From the NCBI RefSeq assembly GCF_003815535.1, contig NZ_RPFZ01000001.1, positions 2,418,001-2,482,000 on the forward strand: a stretch of 64,000 nt of DNA. Direction: 5' to 3'. Origin of the DNA: Aurantiacibacter spongiae (GTDB taxonomy: Bacteria > Pseudomonadota > Alphaproteobacteria > Sphingomonadales > Sphingomonadaceae). Position 1 is the first letter of the stretch, and the number at the start of each line of letters is the position of its first letter. The translations under genes were made by a program, and so were the position numbers. This document shows positions 54,563 through 63,386 of this stretch, one piece after another. The notes under the pieces are model-generated. The model was not told the DNA's origin. It saw only the letters and a program-made list of their open reading frames with translations, and searched no databases.

Positions 54563-55420
54563 ATGACCTATGCGACCCATCGCTACCGCAGTTCCTGCGG
54601 CAGGCTCGATCTGCACGCTCGCGACTACGGGGGCGATGGGCCGCCGATCCTCCTCATGCATGGATTGACGCGCAACAGCGCCGATTTCGCGCCCCTGGCA
54701 ACGCATCTGGCGAGCGATTACCGACTGATCGTGCCCGATCAGCGCGGGCGCGGGCTGTCCGGGTTCGATCCCGACCCGACGAATTATCGTCCGCCCGTTT
54801 ATGCGGCGGACATGTTTGCCCTCCTCGCGGAACTGAAAATCGAACGTGCCGCCCTGATCGGCACGTCGATGGGCGGGCTGATAGCCATGCTGATGCAAGC
54901 TATGAAGCCCGAAACCATCGGCCCGGTCGTGCTGAACGATGTCGGCCCGGTGCTCGAGGCCGAAGGGTTGTCCCGCATCGCCGGATATGTCGGCGGCAGC
55001 GCCACCATGGCGAACTGGAATGAAGCGTGCGAGGCGGTGGCGTCCATCAATGGCTACGCATTCCCCGATGCGACCGACAAAGACTGGATGGCCTTCGCGC
55101 GCCGCGTATGCCGGGAACGAGAGGACGGTGCGATCAAATTCGCCTACGATCCGGCGATTGCCGAAGGTTTCGCCGAAGTCGAAGGGGAGGCACAGCCCGA
55201 TCTCTGGCCCTTGTGGGAAAAGATGGCCGATACGCCCGTGCTTGTAGTGCGCGGCGCGCTGTCCGATTTGTTCTCGACGGCGACGCTTCGACAGATGGAG
55301 GAGCGCCATGCAGGTCCGTTCTCGAGCGTGGAGGTTCCCCGTGTGGGCCATGCGCCGGTGCTCGACGAGCCGGAGGCGGTGAAAGCGATTCTTACCTTTC
55401 TCGGCGAATACTGGTCGTGA
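54563..55420 (+). CDS. Alpha/beta hydrolase
   Basis: A 285-residue hydrolase without signal peptide. ILLMHGLTRNSADF gives the oxyanion HG, IVPDQRGRGLSGFD the following strand, IGTSMGGLIAM the nucleophile Ser (GxSxG), VVRGALSDLFS the probable acid Asp, and PRVGHAPVLDEPE the catalytic His. The triad is complete. The ATG at 54563 has GGGAGG 9 bases upstream. It is located between a receptor and an MFS transporter, so it probably hydrolyses the imported compound; that is inference. Confidence 0.9.
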   Translation: MTYATHRYRSSCGRLDLHARDYGGDGPPILLMHGLTRNSADFAPLATHLASDYRLIVPDQRGRGLSGFDPDPTNYRPPVYAADMFALLAELKIERAALIGTSMGGLIAMLMQAMKPETIGPVVLNDVGPVLEAEGLSRIAGYVGGSATMANWNEACEAVASINGYAFPDATDKDWMAFARRVCREREDGAIKFAYDPAIAEGFAEVEGEAQPDLWPLWEKMADTPVLVVRGALSDLFSTATLRQMEERHAGPFSSVEVPRVGHAPVLDEPEAVKAILTFLGEYWS

Positions 55421-56700
55421 CGACGGGCGCGGCAACCGGTGTCTCGCATCGCGATCCCAACCGCAATGTCGTGCTGGGAATGCTGCTGCTCGTCTATGTC
55501 TTCAATTTCGTCGACCGACAGATTCTTTCCATCCTCGCGGCACCAATCCAGGCCGAACTGGAACTCGATGATGCGGAGATGGGGCTGCTTGGCGGGGTGG
55601 CATTCGCGCTGCTCTATTCCACCATGGCGGTTCCGCTTGCGGCTCTGGCCGACCGAACCAGTCGCAGCTGGGTCATCACCGTGTCGCTGGCGGCGTGGAG
55701 CGGATTTACCGCTCTGTGCGGACTGGCCCAAGGGTTCTGGCATATTTTCCTCGCTCGGCTGGGCGTTGGGATCGGCGAGGCGGGGGGCGTTGCGCCGTCC
55801 TATGCGCTGATCGGGGACTATTTTCCCAGCAAGCAGCGCGCCACCGCGCTTTCGGTCTATTCGCTTGGCATTCCTTTGGGGTCCGCTGCGGGTGTCGTCC
55901 TGGGCGGATACATAGCCGCAACCGTCGACTGGAGGGCCGCGTTCTTCACCGTGGGCGTGATCGGCATCGTCATCACGCCGCTGTTCAAACTGCTTGTGCG
56001 GGACCGGGCGCCGGTTGGCGCAGGCGACCGAATGCAGGAAATCGACGCGCCCACCTTTCTCGAGACGGCGCGACTACTCGCGGGAAAACGGTCGTTCTGG
56101 TTGCTCTCCTTCGGGGCGGCCATCGGTTCGATGCTGGGCTACGGCATCGCCTTCTGGCTCCCGAGCCTGCTGGTTCGCAGCTTCGGCTTCGATCTGGTGC
56201 AGGCCTCGCAATTCTTCGGCGGGCTTTTGCTGCTCGGCGGAGTGGTCGGCGTCATGGCGGGCGGTATCCTGGCCGACCGTCTGGGGAGCCGTGACCGCGC
56301 CTTCTACAGCTGGCTGCCGGGCATCGGCTATTTCGTCGGCGCACCGTTGTTTGCGGCCGGCATCCTGACTGATGATGCGACCGTCGCCTTCCTCCTGTTC
56401 CTGGTTCCGCAGGCGCTTGCTTATGTCTGGCTCGGCCCGGTCTTGTCCGCGGTGCAGCATCTGGTGGTCCCACCGGCCCGCGCAACCGCATCCTCACTGT
56501 TCCTCCTCATCAACAACCTGATCGGACTGGGCGGCGGAATTTACGCCCTGGGGGCGTTTTCAGAGACCCTGGTGCCGATATACGGCGACGAATCCTTGCG
56601 CTATTCTATGCTTTATTCGCTGTTGCTCTACGGTATTTCCGCACTGCTGATGGCGCTTGCCGGACGCAGTTTGCGACGGGATTGGGTAGAAGAACGCTAG
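55417..56700 (+). CDS. MFS transporter of the receptor-hydrolase module
   Basis: The GTG at 55417 overlaps the hydrolase stop (GTGA). The 427-residue product has 12 hydrophobic segments, with VYVFNFVDRQILSILAAPIQAELELDDAEMGLLGGVAFALLYS at the start and RLGVGIGEAGGVAPSYALIGDYFPSKQRATALS in TM4-5. These are the motifs of the sphingomonad anion:cation symporter-like MFS group (spinster/ACS). It would carry the compound or its hydrolysis product over the inner membrane. Confidence 0.9.
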   Translation: MTTGAATGVSHRDPNRNVVLGMLLLVYVFNFVDRQILSILAAPIQAELELDDAEMGLLGGVAFALLYSTMAVPLAALADRTSRSWVITVSLAAWSGFTALCGLAQGFWHIFLARLGVGIGEAGGVAPSYALIGDYFPSKQRATALSVYSLGIPLGSAAGVVLGGYIAATVDWRAAFFTVGVIGIVITPLFKLLVRDRAPVGAGDRMQEIDAPTFLETARLLAGKRSFWLLSFGAAIGSMLGYGIAFWLPSLLVRSFGFDLVQASQFFGGLLLLGGVVGVMAGGILADRLGSRDRAFYSWLPGIGYFVGAPLFAAGILTDDATVAFLLFLVPQALAYVWLGPVLSAVQHLVVPPARATASSLFLLINNLIGLGGGIYALGAFSETLVPIYGDESLRYSMLYSLLLYGISALLMALAGRSLRRDWVEER

Positions 56701-56807
56701 GCTGCTCCGGCAAGACGCATCCGCGATCGTCCTTAACGAAATCTTGCCGATTACCCCGGTAAAGCCGTAGGCTAGAGATACTTGGCTATCGATGGCACCG
56801 TTGACCC

Positions 56808-57395
56808 ATGATGCGCAAACGCAGCTTTAGCCGTGTTCTGGCGAATGCCGGAGCATTCGGAGCGGTAATCTTCGCTGGCTCGGCTCTGCCTCCGGTTGCG
56901 CCCGCGAGGGCCGACGTTCCGGAAATCCGTATCGTACCCGACAGTCAATTGCGTTTCGGCGCATTCATGATTTTCGGCAGCGGATCGCGCTCGGTCAGCC
57001 CCAGCGGCGATGTCAGCGATCTGGCCGTCGTGCCGATAGAGGGGTCGCGTACGGGACCTGCCCATTTCACCATCAGCTACGATCGCGGAAACGAGAGCAA
57101 TCACGTACTCGATATCGAACTCGAGCTCGTGCTTTCACCTGCCCAGGCGGTCCGCGTTCGCGGTGTGGAGGGCCGGCTTTCCGGCTACGACACCGATATT
57201 CCCGGCTATCTGCGCGTGCAACCGGGACAGGCCATCCGGTTGACACTTTCCAATTGCCGTACCCGCATCTGTTCGCGCAGTTTCAATGTCGGCGGAACGC
57301 TGCACGTCAGCCGCCAGTTCGGCGGGGCGGAAATCGTCGTGCCGATCCCGATCGACGCGGCTGTGATTTCCGCCGAACGGCAACGACGCAACTGA
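56808..57395 (+). CDS. DUF4402 protein (1), putative pilin-like subunit
   Basis: A 195-residue exported protein with signal-like N-terminus (RVLANAGAFGAVIFAGSALPPVAPARA). DUF4402 pattern: LRFGAFMIFGSG near residue 45, PAHFTISYD, NVGGTLHVSRQFGG near the C-terminus. DUF4402 proteins are beta-sandwich, and here they stand upstream of a PapD-like chaperone and an usher, which implies they are assembled surface subunits. It has two Cys (NCRTRIC) that may form a disulphide. It is the first gene of the cluster. Confidence 0.8.
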   Translation: MMRKRSFSRVLANAGAFGAVIFAGSALPPVAPARADVPEIRIVPDSQLRFGAFMIFGSGSRSVSPSGDVSDLAVVPIEGSRTGPAHFTISYDRGNESNHVLDIELELVLSPAQAVRVRGVEGRLSGYDTDIPGYLRVQPGQAIRLTLSNCRTRICSRSFNVGGTLHVSRQFGGAEIVVPIPIDAAVISAERQRRN

Positions 57396-57430
57396 TTGGG
57401 CCAGCGTTTGCGCCGCATTTTCGGTGTTCC

Positions 57431-57502
57431 CCCCTAGTAATGCGTTAACCAGTAGGGGCTAATACCTAACGCCGTCCGGGTGACGGCCAGGGCCGCGCCT
57501 GG
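57431..57502 (+). promoter_or_regulatory. Possible structured leader of DUF4402 gene 2
   Basis: Three adjacent inverted repeats lie in the 164-base gap before 57560: CCCCTA/TAGGGG (57431-57436, 57453-57458), GCCGTC/GACGGC (57471-57476, 57482-57487) and CCAGG/CCTGG (57487-57491, 57498-57502). I did not recognise a known riboswitch. Confidence 0.35.
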
Positions 57503-57559
57503 TGGGCTCCGAACTTTCTCGGGGCAGGGTTCGATCACAACTGCCAGGGTACACAAATC

Positions 57560-58063
57560 ATGAAAAAGCTTCTTCTCGTTGCTGCCGCCACCGCGGCCCT
57601 TTCCACTCCCGCTGCCGCGCAGTCCGTATTCGGCGATGCCGACAATGAAGCGTTGGGCGAGGCGACCGCCACCGTCATCGCGCCGATCACGCTGACCCAT
57701 GTCGATGGCGCGGCGCTTGCCTTCGGCTCGTTCACCGTCGACGGCGGAGGGACCATCGCCGTGACGCAGGCCGGTGTTCCGACCGCGACCGGACCGACGC
57801 TCATGAGCGACTCCGTTTCCAGTGCCGATTCCTTCACCGTCTCGGGTGATGAGGACCGCGCCTACTCGATCGACGCAGCCGGTGGCAGCGTCACCGACCC
57901 CGTCAGCGGCGACAGCATGAGCTTCACCGTCGACGCGCCCGCCGGCGGCACGCTGACCGGCGGCACCGACAGCTTCGACGTCGGTGGCACGCTGACCGTC
58001 GTCGGCGACGAGAGCGCGGGCAGCTATTCGGGCACCTACGAGGTTTCCGTCTCCTACAACTGA
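57560..58063 (+). CDS. DUF4402 protein (2), probable major subunit
   Basis: A 167-residue acidic, Gly/Ser/Thr-rich protein with signal peptide MKKLLLVAAATAALSTPAAAQ. The body has ALAFGSFTVDGGGTIAV, SGDEDRAYSIDAAGG and FDVGGTLTVVGDESAGSYSGTYEVSVSYN at the C-terminus, the DUF4402 ending. It is the shortest and most regular of the three DUF4402 proteins and has a long structured leader, so it is the best candidate for a repeating subunit. Inference only. Confidence 0.85.
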   Translation: MKKLLLVAAATAALSTPAAAQSVFGDADNEALGEATATVIAPITLTHVDGAALAFGSFTVDGGGTIAVTQAGVPTATGPTLMSDSVSSADSFTVSGDEDRAYSIDAAGGSVTDPVSGDSMSFTVDAPAGGTLTGGTDSFDVGGTLTVVGDESAGSYSGTYEVSVSYN

Positions 58064-58127
58064 GGCGTTGCGGGCGCGGATCGGCGAACGCCGGTTCGCG
58101 CCCGAATTCCGCAGGGACCGTCTTGTC

Positions 58128-58664
58128 ATGCGCGCCATAGGGACCATCTTTGCAGGACTCGTGCTGGCGCTCGTCGCCATGCCTGCAGCGCTGCATGCGC
58201 AAGCGGTTGCCGATCCGGGCACCGATACGGGCGCGGCCACTGCCGAGGTCGTCGAGCCGGGGACGCTGACCCGGATGGAAGACCTGCGCTTTGGTGCCTT
58301 CATACAGCCGAGCACTTCCGGGACGATCACGATCCGGCCCAACGGCTCTTATACCGCCACGGGCGAGCTGCTTGCGAACATGAGCATTCAGCAGCCGGCC
58401 GAGGGTCGCGGGCCCGCCCGTTTTCGCCTGCTTGGCGACGACAACCGGTTTTTCATCGTCAAGATTCCGCGAAAGATGACGATAACGAACGGCACGAGCA
58501 CGATGCAGATCACCAATATGCTGGCCAATGTTCGCAACGGGCGCATCGATTTCGATATTTCGGAGTTCTTCTCGATCTATGTCGGAGGAACACTCAACGT
58601 AGGCGCCATGCAGGAGCAGGGCACTTATCGCGGCGAATTCGAGGCGGTTGTCCTGTTGCAATAG
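58128..58664 (+). CDS. DUF4402 protein (3), putative pilin-like subunit
   Basis: A 178-residue exported protein with signal segment IGTIFAGLVLALVAMPAALHAQ. DUF4402 landmarks are LRFGAFIQPSTSGTITIRPNG, PARFRLLGDDNRFFIVKIP and IYVGGTLNVGAMQEQGTYRGEFEAVVLLQ. The ATG at 58128 is chosen because the signal peptide begins there, with GGGA about 12 bases upstream. It lies 64 bases after DUF4402 gene 2. Confidence 0.82.
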   Translation: MRAIGTIFAGLVLALVAMPAALHAQAVADPGTDTGAATAEVVEPGTLTRMEDLRFGAFIQPSTSGTITIRPNGSYTATGELLANMSIQQPAEGRGPARFRLLGDDNRFFIVKIPRKMTITNGTSTMQITNMLANVRNGRIDFDISEFFSIYVGGTLNVGAMQEQGTYRGEFEAVVLLQ

Positions 58665-58749
58665 GGGCTCTTGTCAGCGACTCGCCGATTCTCCATAGGT
58701 TTCGCCTGAGCATACGGGGCGGACCGACGGGGCCAGGGAGACAGTTCAG

Positions 58750-59715
58750 ATGAAATTGGTCGCATTCTGCGGGAAGCTGTCGCTTCGCCCGTTAACCATG
58801 TTTTCAGGTCTCGCGTATGTCGCTGCGGCTCTTTCCGGTCCTGCGCTTGCGCAGGAAGATCTGGAACTCGGCCCGCCGCCCGCCGCGAGCGTCGCGGAGC
58901 CGCCCGAAGGCTCGGTTTCCGGCATGGGCGACGTCAATCTCTATCCCAAGCGAGTGGTGATCGACCGTCGCCAGCGCGTTGCGAGCATCGGCCTCTACAA
59001 TCGCACGGCGGATAAAGGCGACTACGAGATTTCGATCCTCGACATGCTGATGGGACCGGACGGCAATCTCTATCGTCTGGACAATCTCCCCGACGGTGCG
59101 AACGCCGACCGGCTTCAGGCGGCGTCCTCGATGCTGCGCTACTCCCCGCGCCGGGTTGAACTGCGCGGTAACGAGGCGCAGACAGTGCGGATCATGGCGC
59201 GTCCGCCCGCCGACCTTCCCGACGGTGAATATCGCGCGCACTTCCAGGTCATCTCCAAGCCGCGCGATGCGGACCAGGGGCTGTCGATAGACGATGCCGT
59301 CAACGGTCTCGCAGCGTCTGGCCAGGGCATCGGCGTGAGCATCCGCCCCCGCTTCGGCATCGCCATTCCGGTGATCGTGCGGGTGGGCGAGACGACGCTC
59401 GACGTTTCCCTGTCCGAACCGCGCCTTGTCGAGACCGACGCCGGCCCGGCCATTGCGCTGACAATCAATCGGAGCGGGACGCGCTCTGCCTTCGGCGACC
59501 TGATCGTCACCGCGCCGGGAAGCGACGAACCGGTTGCCATCGCGCGCGGCGTGGGGGTCTATCCCGAAGTCGATACGCGCGACGTGCTGCTTGGTATCGA
59601 CGCCGATTTCGATCGCACGCTGCTGCGGTCGGGAACGACCTTGACCGTCACCTATCTTGACGACGACGTGACGCCGGGCGCCACTTTGGCCATGCGGGAA
59701 TTCCAGGTGCCGTGA
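58750..59715 (+). CDS. PapD-like periplasmic chaperone
   Basis: A 321-residue exported protein with signal peptide (LTMFSGLAYVAAALSGPALAQ). The N-terminal Ig-like domain has NLYPKRVVIDRRQRVASIGLYNRTADKGDYEI, the second PARSVEL-like RRVELRGNEAQTVRIMAR and DGEYRAHFQVISKP. It is longer than PapD/FimC (about 230) because of extra residues. Role: holds DUF4402 subunits for delivery to the usher. The next gene overlaps its stop (GTGA). Confidence 0.85.
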   Translation: MKLVAFCGKLSLRPLTMFSGLAYVAAALSGPALAQEDLELGPPPAASVAEPPEGSVSGMGDVNLYPKRVVIDRRQRVASIGLYNRTADKGDYEISILDMLMGPDGNLYRLDNLPDGANADRLQAASSMLRYSPRRVELRGNEAQTVRIMARPPADLPDGEYRAHFQVISKPRDADQGLSIDDAVNGLAASGQGIGVSIRPRFGIAIPVIVRVGETTLDVSLSEPRLVETDAGPAIALTINRSGTRSAFGDLIVTAPGSDEPVAIARGVGVYPEVDTRDVLLGIDADFDRTLLRSGTTLTVTYLDDDVTPGATLAMREFQVP

Positions 59716-62700
59716 CCGGGCAGCGTGCGATCCGCATTCTGGGGCCGGTCACGGTGGGATCGGCGCTGGTCGGGGTATCGCTCTTCATCCGAGCCGACGC
59801 AGAGGGGGATCGGCCCGGCCGGTCCCTTGCCGAGAAGCCTTCGCCCCCGGCCGGGGCCGAAACGCCCGACGCAAGCGCCGCCGGAACGGCAAGCGCTTAC
59901 GAGCTTGCGCCGGTCGATATCAGCGGTGCGTCCGGTATCACCCATGCTTCACCACATCGGGTCAACCTGCCGCGCCGCGCGTGGCCCCGCCCCGCGTTCG
60001 GCGCATCGGCAATCGAACACAGCGACGCCGCGCAATTGAACCCCGCCCTGTCGGTCCACCCCGGTGCCGGCACGCTTGTTCCGTCCGGCACCGACGTGAC
60101 GGCCGCCTCGGTCCTGGCGGAGGGCCAGATGCGAAACCCTGCCGTCCGCCAACTCGACCTGCCGCAGGGCGCGCAGACGAGGCTGGCTGCTCGTGAGGTC
60201 ATGGCGGCGTTGCTCGCGCTCAAGCTGCCGCAACTTCGCCCGTCCCTCGCCGAAGCGAGCGTCGTCTTAATTGCCGAACGGGAGCCCGAACCGAATTTCG
60301 CGTTGCCGAAGGCGGAGGATGAACTGGCGCTCTCGGTCCAGCCTATTCATGTGTCCGCACCGATCGTTGCGGACCCTGCTCCGGATCCGGCAGTCGTGCG
60401 ACCGCTCGAGCGGGGGGAGGACGGCGCGCGAACGGCCTCGCGCACCATAGCGCCCCGTCGCGGTCAGTTCCCGCTTCCTCTCCGGGCCGAGGCGGCCGAA
60501 GCGGCGCCTCGCGCGGATCGTATAACGAATGTCGGGCATCCCGATGTGCCAGTTGCCGATGATCCTGCCGACCCTGGTGCCGTCGGCTTCTTGGACCACG
60601 CGTCTGACACCGAAACCGCTGTCGCTGTTCCGGGGTCGAATTCCCCTGCGATTGCGGCCCAGCCAATGGGCGAGAGGTCCGTCGCGACACCGGAAACCGC
60701 TTTGGCCGACGAGGCACAGCTGCGCCAGGACTTCGATCTATCGCCGGGTCGACAGACCTTTCCGGCAGCCGACGACGCCCCGACTTTTACCTACGACGAC
60801 GAACTGATCCTGCAAATCCGTGTCGCCGGGGTCGACATGACCGACACCATTCTCGCCTACGGTACGCGCGCGGGTGTCTATCTTCCGCTGGGCGAGCTGG
60901 CGCGCCTGCTCGATCTCGCCATCGTGGTCAGTGACGACGGCAACTATGCGAGCGGGTGGTTCCTCTCGGAGAACCGCCGCCTGATCGTCGATCTTCGCAA
61001 TGGCGAGATCACGACTGCTGGCGGCACGCGTCCGCTCCCGCGCGGCCTGGCGCAGGCGATGGACGGAGAGCTGTTCCTGCGTAGCGATGTCTTCGCCACC
61101 ATCTTTCCGCTGACAGTTGAACCCGACCTTAGGGCGAGTGCGGTGCGGCTGGAAACGCGCGAACCCTTTCCCTTCGAGGAACGCCTTGCACGCGAGGCTG
61201 AACGCGCCCGGCTTGCATCGCGCGGCGGCCCGCGGGAACCGGAGCGCTGGCCGCGCGAGGAGACACCATGGCTGCTGGCATCGGTTCCCATCGGCGATGT
61301 GGAGGTGCGCGCGGTCACCGATTCCGCCCGGGGTGCGCGGGGGGAGGGCGATTTGCGGCTGGCCGGCGACCTGGCGATGATGACCGCACAGACATTCCTC
61401 AGCGGCGACACCGAATACGGCCTGACCGCGGCGCTGGTGCAACTCGGCCGGCGCGATGTCGACGGTGATCTGCTCGGTCCGCTTCGGGCGACCGAGTTCC
61501 AGATGGGAGACGTCGCGACGCGGGCCATGCCCATCGGACTGACAGGCACATCGGGCCGGGGCACCTTCGTCACGAACGAACCGTTCGAGACGCTCTCTGT
61601 GTTCGATCAGATCGACCTTCGCGGCGTGCTTCCCGATGGCTACGAGGTCGAGCTGTATCGCAACGACGTTCTTGTCGGCTCGACGCGCGAGGAAACGAAC
61701 GGTCAATACGAATTTCTGCAGGTCGCGGTGGATTACGGTCTCAACGTCTTCCGCCTGGTGTTCTACGGGCCGCAGGGCCAGCGGCGCGAGGAGGTGCGGC
61801 GCGTCAGCGTGGGCGGCGGGCAGTTGGCGCAGGGGCAGCTGGTCTATTCGCTGGGAGCGGTGCAGCGCGGAGTGAACCTGCTCGGCGTTCGCGGACCGAA
61901 CTTCTCGCGCGGTGCGCGTTACGGTGACTGGCAGGCGGTGGGCGAAGTCTCCTACGGCGTCAGCGCGGGGGTTACGGCGCTGGCGAGCGGAGCGGTGTTC
62001 GAACAGAACGGGGAAATGCGCTGGATCGGTTCGGGCGGTATCAGGACGGGGATCGGCGCCTTCGCGCTGCGGGCCGACGGCGCCCTGTCCGACGATGGCG
62101 GCGTGGCGGCGGGCGTGGGGCTGGGCGGCCGGGCGCTTGGCGGATCGTTCGTTGCTTCCCACTTCGAATATCGCGGCAATTTCCTCGACGAAGTGCGGAC
62201 CATCGGTACGACACTGCTGCGCCGCGCGACGGAACTGGATTTCAACACGTCGATCCCGCTGGGAGGAAGGAAGTTCGCCTTTCTTCCCGTGTCGCTGCGC
62301 GCGCGCAATATCGCCTATTCGGACGGGCGTGCACGGTTCGAGAGCGCCGTGCGGTCGTCGCTTCGGTTTCCTGGCATGATTGCGTCGGCCAACCTCGAAT
62401 ATACACGATCCGGGAATGCCGACGGACGTGATTTCTCCCAACTGATGGGCAATTTCGACCTCGCGACGTTCAACCGTTCGGACACGCAGTTACGCGCTAC
62501 GGTCGGTTATCGCGCATTGCCCGAACTCGCGCTGACCACGGTGGGTGCCCAGGTCAATCATGCGCTGGACGACCGGACGGTCCTGCGCGCATCGGCCGTC
62601 TACAGTTTCACGGTGGACGATCTGGGGGTCGGTCTTTCGGCCATCCGCGAATTCGACACGTTTACCTTGGCACTTGATGGCCGACATACGTTGCGCGAAG

Positions 62701-63386
62701 GCGATTACTCGCTCGCCCTTCGGTTGGGTTTCAGCTTCGGGCGCGATCCGCTGCGCGATCGGTTCTTCGTCGACCAACCGGGCCAGGCATCGTCGGGAGC
62801 CCTGGCGATCCGCGCATTTCGGGATCTCGACGGTGATCGGATCTTTTCCGAGGGCGACGAAGTGCTGCCCGATGTCAATTTCGCGGTGTTCAATTCGGTC
62901 GCGACAACCGATTCAGCCGGCCTGGCCCGGATGGGCGAACTGGGCAACGGTAACCGCGTGAGTGTCCAGGTCGATCCCAGCAGCCTGCCAGACATCCTTC
63001 TCGCACCGGTAAGCCGGGGGATCGAGATCGTCCCGCGCGCAGGGCGCTTCCATGTGACGGATTTCCCCATCGTGGCGCTCAGCGAGGTCGAGGGCACAGT
63101 GACCTTCGCCGGAGCAAATGCAGCGCGCGGCGTGTCCGGCTTGCGCCTTCAGTTGCGCGACGCGTCAGGCAACATTGCACATCACGTGCGGACCGAGCGC
63201 GGGGGATACTACTTCTTCGAGCAGGTCATGCCGGGCACCTACGACCTGATCGTCGATCCGGAACAGGCCGAACGGCTCGACATCTGCCTGACCGCCCCCG
63301 AACCGCTGACGGTCGGGGCGGGCGGGGACATCATCACCCGCGACATGACGGTCACGAGTTGCGCCGAGCTTGCCGAAGCCGCCTAG
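59712..63386 (+). CDS. Outer-membrane usher-like protein with long N-terminal extension
   Basis: A 1224-residue protein; the GTG overlaps the chaperone stop. Residues 1-30 form a signal/anchor, 30-360 a low-complexity Ala/Pro/Glu region, and 365-880 usher-like regions (RVAGVDMTDTILAYG, VYLPLGELARLLD, LRGVLPDGYEVELYRNDVLVGST, RLVFYGPQGQRREEVRRVSVGGGQL). The barrel continues to about 1010 (DRTVLRASAVYSF, FTLALDGRHTL). The C-terminal tail (1025-1224) has SdrD B-like motifs (AIRAFRDLDGDRIFSEGDEVLPDV and HVRTERGGYYFFEQVMPGTYDLIVD). The family is the chaperone-usher secretion pore. Confidence 0.88.
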   Translation: MTGQRAIRILGPVTVGSALVGVSLFIRADAEGDRPGRSLAEKPSPPAGAETPDASAAGTASAYELAPVDISGASGITHASPHRVNLPRRAWPRPAFGASAIEHSDAAQLNPALSVHPGAGTLVPSGTDVTAASVLAEGQMRNPAVRQLDLPQGAQTRLAAREVMAALLALKLPQLRPSLAEASVVLIAEREPEPNFALPKAEDELALSVQPIHVSAPIVADPAPDPAVVRPLERGEDGARTASRTIAPRRGQFPLPLRAEAAEAAPRADRITNVGHPDVPVADDPADPGAVGFLDHASDTETAVAVPGSNSPAIAAQPMGERSVATPETALADEAQLRQDFDLSPGRQTFPAADDAPTFTYDDELILQIRVAGVDMTDTILAYGTRAGVYLPLGELARLLDLAIVVSDDGNYASGWFLSENRRLIVDLRNGEITTAGGTRPLPRGLAQAMDGELFLRSDVFATIFPLTVEPDLRASAVRLETREPFPFEERLAREAERARLASRGGPREPERWPREETPWLLASVPIGDVEVRAVTDSARGARGEGDLRLAGDLAMMTAQTFLSGDTEYGLTAALVQLGRRDVDGDLLGPLRATEFQMGDVATRAMPIGLTGTSGRGTFVTNEPFETLSVFDQIDLRGVLPDGYEVELYRNDVLVGSTREETNGQYEFLQVAVDYGLNVFRLVFYGPQGQRREEVRRVSVGGGQLAQGQLVYSLGAVQRGVNLLGVRGPNFSRGARYGDWQAVGEVSYGVSAGVTALASGAVFEQNGEMRWIGSGGIRTGIGAFALRADGALSDDGGVAAGVGLGGRALGGSFVASHFEYRGNFLDEVRTIGTTLLRRATELDFNTSIPLGGRKFAFLPVSLRARNIAYSDGRARFESAVRSSLRFPGMIASANLEYTRSGNADGRDFSQLMGNFDLATFNRSDTQLRATVGYRALPELALTTVGAQVNHALDDRTVLRASAVYSFTVDDLGVGLSAIREFDTFTLALDGRHTLREGDYSLALRLGFSFGRDPLRDRFFVDQPGQASSGALAIRAFRDLDGDRIFSEGDEVLPDVNFAVFNSVATTDSAGLARMGELGNGNRVSVQVDPSSLPDILLAPVSRGIEIVPRAGRFHVTDFPIVALSEVEGTVTFAGANAARGVSGLRLQLRDASGNIAHHVRTERGGYYFFEQVMPGTYDLIVDPEQAERLDICLTAPEPLTVGAGGDIITRDMTVTSCAELAEAA

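Noticed and set aside
56733-56747. CtrA-like TTAA-N7-TTGC upstream of DUF4402 gene 1
   Set aside because: The second half has two mismatches; too weak to list.
58794-58801. TTAACCAT-like CtrA half-site
   Set aside because: It lies inside the chaperone signal-peptide coding region and has no partner half.
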